From: Singulisphaera sp. GP187
GTDB taxonomy: Bacteria > Planctomycetota > Phycisphaerae > Phycisphaerales > SM1A02
DNA length: 64,000 nucleotides
Direction of reading: 5' to 3'
Assembly: GCA_945862215.1 (NCBI GenBank)
Contig: CAMAXY010000008.1
Coordinates: forward strand, 18,880 to 82,879
The notes beneath the pieces were generated by a model, which saw only the letters and a list, made by a program, of their open reading frames with translations, was not told the origin of the DNA and did not search any database. Every line of letters starts with the position of its first letter. Position 1 is the stretch's first letter. Below are positions 62,124 through 64,000 of this stretch, piece by piece. A program made the translations under genes and the position numbers.

Positions 62124-62185
62124 GGTTACACTCTACATGGCGTCGCGAATCATGACTGAGTTGGTTGTTGCGCGAACGCCGCTGA

Positions 62186-62818
62186 ATGATTGAAGCAACG
62201 TACAAAAAGGGCGATCGTGTTCGTCATCCTTCCCGTCCAGAATGGGGGATTGGTGTCGTCTCAAAGATCGAAGTCGTCACGCGTGGCTCGTCTACGGACT
62301 TACGCGTGTGGGTTCGTTTTCCTTCGATTGGCGAAAAAACATTACTTGCCAGTGCTGCTGCACTTGAAATCCTTGAGGACCAAAGTTTTTCCAGCTCCGT
62401 TTATTCACGACCATCGGTAACGGATTTCGATGTTGCCCAAGGTGGCGGATGGCTTGGTTCGATTTCCAAGCAAACCGCAAACGATCTCATGACTACGTTG
62501 CCAGTCGAAGCGACCGATCCATTCGCGCATCCAAAGCGCAGATTAGAAGTGACCATCAAGCTCTATCGATTTGATGGAACCCCTGCCCGATTGGTCGAAT
62601 GGTCTATTGCTCAGAGTGGACTCGATGATCCAATGGCAAGGTTCAATCGCCAAGAACTCGAGCAACTGTATAAAAAATGGATGTTTAATCTCGATGCGCA
62701 TCTGCTGAAATTACTTGGTGAGTTTCGTCGAGAAAAAGCTGTGGTTGACCAAGCACTTCTCAATGCCCCTCCGCTTGCGGTCAAGGCGGTGCGTCGGCAA
62801 CAAGCGATGTTGAAATAG
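62186..62818 (+). CDS. DUF3553-domain protein
   Basis: 210 residues. The N-terminal 60 residues form a small beta domain, KKGDRVRHPSRPEWGIGVV, the DUF3553 pattern, which resembles the CarD/UvrD-tail-type domain that touches RNA polymerase or nucleic acid. The rest is mixed helix and strand without a recognised family. A basic C-terminus (AVKAVRRQQAMLK) ends the chain. The function is unknown; a nucleic-acid or polymerase-binding role is inference. A 14-bp duplication follows its stop. Confidence 0.75.
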   Translation: MIEATYKKGDRVRHPSRPEWGIGVVSKIEVVTRGSSTDLRVWVRFPSIGEKTLLASAAALEILEDQSFSSSVYSRPSVTDFDVAQGGGWLGSISKQTANDLMTTLPVEATDPFAHPKRRLEVTIKLYRFDGTPARLVEWSIAQSGLDDPMARFNRQELEQLYKKWMFNLDAHLLKLLGEFRREKAVVDQALLNAPPLAVKAVRRQQAMLK

Positions 62819-62832
62819 GGATGTTGAAATAG
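62806..62832. repeat. Short direct duplication across a stop codon
   Basis: GATGTTGAAATAG occurs twice in a row, the first copy containing the TAG stop of the DUF3553 gene. It looks like a slippage duplication at the gene end. Confidence 0.8.
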
Positions 62833-62911
62833 CGATTGGATTGAATGTGCGAGAAATGATTTACTCGCTTAATAATGTGAGGTTATTCCTTCGCTACTAT
62901 TTGTTTCTGCG

Positions 62912-64000
62912 ATGTTGAACTCGAATTCCAAATCATTTCTTTGTCGCCACACCCAAGAACGTCGTGGTGAAGTTCGTCCTACAACTCTGTTGGGTCTTGC
63001 AGTTGCGCTCTTACTTGTCGCCTGTGGCACCCTGGCAATATGGAACTCGCGAATCCAATCACGCATAGAACTCGTCGAACGAGAACGAGATGAAGCACGG
63101 GCAACTCTCGAGCCTCTTCAGAAAACTCTCAAATCATCAGAAATTGCATCGGAATCGAAAACCCAAACTGTCGAAGCTCTCCGTTTGGCCGATAAAGCCA
63201 CTTCTTCAATGTCAGCAGATGAATCTCAGATTGCCCAACTGACTACGCGCGCAACTTTATTGCAGCAGAAGAACGATCAATCAGAGGGGAAACTTGGAGA
63301 GACTACTTTACAATTGCAAGATGCTCAAGGAAATGCCAATCGAGTCGCGGCAGAAATTGTGCAAATGTCCAATCGTTCCCATCGAGTTCGTGAATTCATG
63401 GAAGGTGCATTTCATTCCTTTGCACCTGCAACTGTTGGGCCATCTGATGCGACTGTGAATGGGGTGATGAAAGCTGCATTGAATGAACTGAAGAACGGTG
63501 GATTTGATGACGACCTTGATGCAAAGTCACAACTTGAGTCGACGATTGCAACGATTCTGATGGATGGTGGAGAATTTTCTCAGGCCAAACCGATCTTGGA
63601 TCAGGTCCTTCAATATCGACGGTCGATTCACAAGACAGACAATGCCGAACTCGCCGATGCAATCGGTGATGCATCAAGGGTTCGAATTTTACTTGGTGAT
63701 TTGATAGGTGCTGAACCACTCGCGCAAGAATCACTTGCGATGTATCAACGACTTTTCAGGGGCGATCAACTTGTTGTCGCAGCATCTCTGAGCAATCTTG
63801 CGCAGCTCGAGCGCGCTCAAATGAAATGGGTGGCAGCCCAAGTGCACTGCGAGCAAGCAATTACAATGTTCATGCGACTTCGTTCCGGGAATAGTTGGAA
63901 TCTCGCACGTGAACTTCATGAACTTGGAGAACTGCACGATGAATGCGGTCGTTTGACTGATGCACAGCGTTTGTTTGAGCAATCTCTCACCATGAAGTCC
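62912..64000 (+). CDS. Membrane-anchored coiled-coil/TPR protein, partial
   Basis: The frame from the ATG at 62912 stays open to the window edge, 363 codons. A polar N-terminus of about 23 residues is followed by a hydrophobic helix (about residues 24-46), then a long helical Gln/Glu/Ser/Lys-rich stretch (about residues 50-150) likely to be coiled coil, and from about residue 195 TPR-like repeats (VAASLSNLAQLERAQMKW, then a LARELHELGELHDECGRL repeat). The architecture mirrors the C-terminal half of the kinase-TPR protein at 48656, but no kinase domain is visible here. Its end lies outside the window. Confidence 0.75.
   Translation, partial: MLNSNSKSFLCRHTQERRGEVRPTTLLGLAVALLLVACGTLAIWNSRIQSRIELVERERDEARATLEPLQKTLKSSEIASESKTQTVEALRLADKATSSMSADESQIAQLTTRATLLQQKNDQSEGKLGETTLQLQDAQGNANRVAAEIVQMSNRSHRVREFMEGAFHSFAPATVGPSDATVNGVMKAALNELKNGGFDDDLDAKSQLESTIATILMDGGEFSQAKPILDQVLQYRRSIHKTDNAELADAIGDASRVRILLGDLIGAEPLAQESLAMYQRLFRGDQLVVAASLSNLAQLERAQMKWVAAQVHCEQAITMFMRLRSGNSWNLARELHELGELHDECGRLTDAQRLFEQSLTMKS

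Overview
The window looks like a piece of chromosome from a Gram-negative member of the Planctomycetota, most likely a Phycisphaerae-type lineage, with roughly 50% GC by eye. The evidence is indirect. There is a fused SecD-SecF with enlarged periplasmic domains, M14 carboxypeptidases carrying EF-hand-like Asp-rich loops, a Ser/Thr kinase fused to a membrane anchor and TPR array, DUF1573, DUF3299 and DUF3553 proteins, and a type IV prepilin peptidase. Heptose and Kdo genes (gmhA, waaA), mlaF and mlaD, and an OmpA-like lipoprotein imply an outer membrane with LPS-type lipid. No phage, transposase, CRISPR array or plasmid gene was seen. Nearly all of the window is densely packed housekeeping sequence, with many 4-bp start/stop overlaps.

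Layout. 1-2097 (minus): gmhA, a MauE/DoxX-thioredoxin-like membrane protein and a membrane protein cut by the window edge. 2200-5033 (plus): a TIGR01777 epimerase overlapping a DNA photolyase, followed by a repeat-rich gap (5034-5519) with two near-identical ~125-bp palindromic elements. 5520-6785 (minus): an MFS transporter. 6840-6913: tRNA-Arg(CCG). 7006-7745 (plus): MazG-like and HIT proteins. 7735-17423 (minus): a long run of recG, ABC ATPase, FtsX-like permease with a His-rich loop, DUF3299 protein, a catalytically dead M14 homologue, an intact M14 carboxypeptidase and a HI0933-type flavoprotein. 17441-21152 (plus): xseA, xseB, prepilin peptidase, OmpA-like lipoprotein. 21162-22840 (minus): mlaD and mlaF. 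22872-30799 (plus): Nudix hydrolase, pseudo-site-2-protease, rhomboid protease, tgt, yajC, secDF, then a LysM protein and an NAD-type isocitrate dehydrogenase with a strong terminator between them.

32847-37353: alpha/beta hydrolase and RluA-type pseudouridine synthase (minus), aminotransferase and rplU (plus), and an unrecognised protein (minus). 37376-37750: RNase P RNA with its terminator. 37918-39427 (plus): a DUF2617-like protein and a family 4 uracil-DNA glycosylase. 39681-41371 (minus): dtd and a MEMO1-family protein. 41610-51910 (plus, with one small minus gene): DUF1573-ankyrin fusion, M32 carboxypeptidase, typA, aspartate kinase, kinase-TPR protein, Fur-family regulator. 51889-54634 (minus): waaA, thiL, tsaE. 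54673-64000: single-chain hydantoinase/oxoprolinase, peroxiredoxin (minus), FUSC transporter, YmdB-type phosphoesterase (minus), DUF3553 protein and a TPR protein cut by the right edge.

The most interesting parts are the 7735-15277 operon, which links an FtsX-type ABC system with a metal-binding-like loop to DUF3299 and a live/dead pair of zinc carboxypeptidases, and the 23414-25604 pair, a dead site-2-protease homologue and a live rhomboid that end in the same short tail. The functions proposed for both are inference.
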